The notes under the pieces were generated by a model. The model made no database searches, had not been told where the DNA came from, and was given only the letters and a program-made list of their open reading frames with translations. From NCBI RefSeq assembly GCF_015752285.1, contig NZ_JADOUY010000009.1:15356-79355 (forward strand): a stretch of DNA of 64,000 bases, read 5' to 3'. Position numbers and translations under genes: made by a program. This DNA is from Mycetocola_A sp015752285 (lineage in GTDB: Bacteria > Actinomycetota > Actinomycetes > Actinomycetales > Microbacteriaceae). Positions 62,087-64,000 of the stretch are shown in pieces. The first letter of the stretch is position 1. Each line of letters begins with the position of its first letter.

Positions 62087-62303
62087 AGCCCGACAGCTAA
62101 CCCTCCGCCCGGGCTTCAAGGAACATGGATTGTGTTTCGGGGGTCCCAGATCCGCTTCCAACCTAGGTAACTTTGCCGCCGAAACGCCTGGATAGCTCTC
62201 TTCCAAGCTCCTGGGAGACGTTGGGAGCTATCGCCGGCGCGGCCGGCAGTGAACCGCCCCTGCCAATCTCATGACCGGACCAGCGGCGCCGTGTAGCCAC
62301 AAT

Positions 62304-62340
62304 GTAGTAGGAATAGTAGTATGACTACTATTCCTACTAC
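62304..62340. promoter_or_regulatory. Large perfect palindrome upstream of the KfrA-like gene
   Basis: Two 17-bp arms (62304-62320 and 62324-62340) around a 3-base centre, built from GTAGTA and GGAATA units. It lies 20 bp before the start of the KfrA-like gene. KfrA proteins repress their own promoters through such repeats. A resolution-site core is the other possibility, given the Tn3 context. Confidence 0.7.
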
Positions 62341-62360
62341 GTTTGGAGTGATCCGCTGTA

Positions 62361-62969
62361 ATGAGTGAGCACGCTACCCCCACAGGGTCTGCCAGGGACA
62401 GGGTGTACGCCGCCGCCGAGAAAATCAGTGCCGAGCGTAACCCCACGGTGTCCAGTGTCCGGGAAGCCGCAGGAGTCTCCAACGCCGACGCCACCAGGTA
62501 TTTGAAGGCGTGGCGGGAAGAGAGCGCTGTTGCCGGCTCACGGATCGTCGCTGCACCGCAACCGCTGCTTGACCAAGCGGCGCGGTTGGCCGGATCGGTG
62601 TGGGCTGATGCTGTGGCGTTGGCTGCCGAGCAGCATGCAGCACTCGAAGCACGCTGGATGAAAGAGGGCCAGGACAAAGATACTGAGCTGGCCGAGCTCG
62701 TGGCAGACCTCGATCGGATCACCAGCGAAAAGAATGCTCAGGCCGCGGCGCTGAACACGGAACTGATGGCGGCCGTGACGCGGGCTGAGGACGCGGAAGG
62801 GCGTGTACACCAGGCGGAGGCCGCTGCTGAGCGTTCCCGCTCCGACGCGGGCACGCTTGCTCATGACTTGGCCGCCGCGCGTGCCCGGGCCGACACACTG
62901 CAACAAAGCCATGACGCACTCATCCAGCGCATCACCCCACCAACCACCAAGACACCACACCAAACGTGA
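62361..62969 (+). CDS. KfrA-like DNA-binding coiled-coil protein
   Basis: 202 residues. The N-terminal KfrA-type DNA-binding domain (about 10-110) includes VSSVREAAGVSNADATRYL, and the C-terminal half is a continuous coiled coil (AEDAEGRVHQAEAAAERSRS). KfrA helps plasmid maintenance; similar N-termini occur in TnpT-like proteins that resolve Tn3-family cointegrates. The Tn3 end 500 bp away leaves both options open. The ATG follows the palindrome by 20 bp. Confidence 0.8.
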   Translation: MSEHATPTGSARDRVYAAAEKISAERNPTVSSVREAAGVSNADATRYLKAWREESAVAGSRIVAAPQPLLDQAARLAGSVWADAVALAAEQHAALEARWMKEGQDKDTELAELVADLDRITSEKNAQAAALNTELMAAVTRAEDAEGRVHQAEAAAERSRSDAGTLAHDLAAARARADTLQQSHDALIQRITPPTTKTPHQT

Positions 62970-63111
62970 AGCAGTAATGGTGGAATCCCCACGAAGAGAA
63001 GCACCAGGGGGAACAAGATTTCCTTTCGCAGGGAAAACAAGAAGAACAACGGGCGCGGTAACTGTGTGGTGCAGGAGCCCCCCGGCCCCACCGTTCATTG
63101 AAGAGGCAACG

Positions 63112-63319
63112 ATGCACAGTTTCACCGCCACCGCCCGCCAAGAAGGTACATGGTGGTTATCGATATTCCCGGAGCTAGGGCAAGATCACCCAGGCTAGGA
63201 ACGCCACAGAGATTCACGGCATGGCAACGGATTTAGCCGCTGTCATCCTCGATGTGGACCCTTCCGAGGTTCACATCACCGTGAGCATGCAGACGCCCAG
63301 CGAAGGAGCTGCACAGTGA
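63112..63319 (+). pseudogene. HicB-like antitoxin-family protein, frameshifted
   Basis: MHSFTATARQEGTWWLSI followed, after an apparent extra A at about 63180, by ITQARNATEIHGMATDLAAV and HITVSMQTPSEGAAQ. Read together this is a compact HicB-fold protein of about 68 residues. The stop overlaps the next GTG (GTGA). No HicA partner is recognisable. Confidence 0.55.
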
Positions 63320-63423
63320 GGGATAACCCCTATGCAGGCCCGAGCGATACCAACGATTTCGATGACCTCGCCCCCGGACGACACCGTGAAGCGGCTACTT
63401 TTCATCCTGGGCTGCGGGGGTGA
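63316..63423 (+). CDS. Short ORF coupled to the HicB-like gene
   Basis: 35 codons (RDNPYAGPSDTNDFDDLAPG..), overlapping the HicB-like stop. A related remnant is at 61889. It may itself be truncated by the Tn3 insertion at 63491. Function unknown. Confidence 0.35.
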   Translation: MRDNPYAGPSDTNDFDDLAPGRHREAATFHPGLRG

Positions 63424-63490
63424 CCGAGCCGACCCATACCCAGCCATCACGCTGGATCTTGATGCCCGGCTCAAAGAAGGACACCTTCAC

Positions 63491-63528
63491 GGGGTGGCTT
63501 GTGAAAAAGTAAAATATCCGACGCTAAG
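63491..63528. repeat. Tn3-family terminal inverted repeat
   Basis: A 38-bp end that starts GGGGTGGC and closes with GACGCTAAG, the usual outer and inner signatures of Tn3-type ends. It overlaps the last codons of the transposase fragment, as in Tn3 elements. The other end is outside the window or lost. Confidence 0.7.
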
Positions 63529-63716
63529 GTTTAGACGAGCGTCGTAGCGGCCTGTATTTGCCGGGTTTGATCCGGTTGGCGCGTGGCCAGGTGTAGTCAC
63601 CGGTGAGGTTGATGTGTTCCCATCCCAGGGGTGAGAGGAACCGCAACAGGTCAGGGTTAGTGGTGTTGCCCTCCTCATCCAAGGTCGCTATGGTGCGGTC
63701 GAGGTAGACCGTGTTC
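63524..63716 (-). pseudogene. tnpA: Tn3-family transposase TnpA, C-terminal fragment
   Basis: About 63 codons: NTVYLDRTIATLDEEG, then FLSPLGWEHINLTGDYTW and KYRPLR, the highly conserved end of Tn3 transposases. The gene is cut at 63717 by the IS256 end. Confidence 0.85.
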
Positions 63717-63910
63717 GGTCAAGTCCCTGTTAGTGGTGTAGCGGTGTCTCCTTCGATTTGAGGGTTAGGCGCTGAGTTCGAGGGCGGTTTCGGTGATCAC
63801 CTCGGTTCCGATGTTCGGGACGAGTGTGAGTCGGGACTTGGCGAGGATGTCGAGTCCGAGGTAGCGGCGTCCTTCGGCCCATTCGTCGGTTTGTTCGGCG
63901 AGGACTGCGC
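63717..63910. mobile_element. Second IS256 copy, left end only
   Basis: Matches 12117-12310 with a constant offset of 51,600 bp and a handful of differences clustered near the inner end, so it is a related but not identical element. It encodes the last ~48 residues of the transposase (stop at 63765, minus strand). Similarity ends at 63910. Confidence 0.85.
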
Positions 63911-63947
63911 TCGTCAAGTTTTTGAGACAGTTCGATGTGTTTTTCTT

Positions 63948-64000
63948 CTATGCCGCAGCCAGGTGGCGGCGGTCTTGGTAAGCGGCGAGTGCGGCGGCCG
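63948..64000 (-). CDS. Partial ORF at window edge, possible transposase C-terminus
   Basis: Reads AAALAAYQDRRHLAAA and stops at 63948. It lies right after the IS256 break, next to TTTTTGAGACAG, which looks like an IS end. Too short to assign. Confidence 0.3.
   Translation of the reverse strand, partial: AAALAAYQDRRHLAAA

Overview
The window is high-GC DNA from an actinobacterium, most likely a Microbacteriaceae or Micrococcaceae member. The clues are MsiK-style sugar importers without their own ATPase, ROK repressors, an aldolase-dehydrogenase type RhaD fusion, a CmtR-like metal sensor and a DtxR-type iron box. No rRNA, tRNA or CRISPR array was seen. The stretch is accessory DNA: blocks of sugar catabolism, iron uptake and mobilization genes are joined at scars made of IS21, IS3, IS30, IS256 and Tn3 fragments and truncated genes.

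Layout. 1-3.1 kb: an oligopeptide/oligosaccharide ABC importer (partial permease, lipoprotein) with a ROK repressor and a perfect operator palindrome. 3.3-5.6 kb: IS21 and IS3 remains. 5.7-9.4 kb: an FbpABC-type ferric iron importer with a DtxR/IdeR box. 9.6-19.3 kb: a serine resolvase, a mobilization module (MobC, relaxase, two accessory proteins) and two paralogous AAA ATPases, interrupted by an IS256 element. 19.4-20.5 kb: a CDF metal exporter with a CmtR-like sensor. 20.5-25.3 kb: a tightly coupled tyrosine-recombinase module between imperfect direct repeats of about 90-100 bp; one of its genes has an in-frame TGA and another a likely frameshift.

25.8-32.1 kb: a xylose/xylitol block (XylB, XylA, alditol oxidase, ROK regulator) with a truncated thuA at one end and a truncated aldose 1-epimerase at the other. 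32.1-36.6 kb: an acetylxylan-esterase-like protein and three aldo/keto reductases. 36.6-49.8 kb: a sugar catabolic cluster with a class II aldolase, DeoR regulator, SDR, ADP-ribosylglycohydrolase-like fusion protein, rhamnulokinase, RhaD aldolase-dehydrogenase, ThuA protein, two Gfo/Idh/MocA oxidoreductases, an RpiB/LacAB isomerase and a TIM-barrel isomerase/epimerase. 50.2-52.6 kb: a GH31 glycosidase. 52.66-53.31 kb: an apparently perfect 649-bp direct copy of 34.39-35.04 kb. 53.7-61.7 kb: a sugar ABC importer, a 2-hydroxyacid dehydrogenase, another TIM-barrel isomerase and a GH78 alpha-L-rhamnosidase. 61.7-64 kb: gene debris, a KfrA-like protein with a large palindrome, a broken HicB-like gene, a Tn3 end and a second IS256 end.

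How it fits together (inference): GH78 and GH31 enzymes trim plant-type glycosides, the ABC importer takes up the sugars, RhaB and RhaD turn rhamnulose into dihydroxyacetone phosphate plus lactaldehyde/lactate, and the Gfo/Idh, ThuA and TIM-barrel set may handle oxidised (3-keto) sugars. No L-rhamnose isomerase gene is recognisable here. The 649-bp direct repeats bracket 18.3 kb of this region and could allow it to be lost or amplified as a unit. Coordinates and starts were read by eye and no database search was possible.
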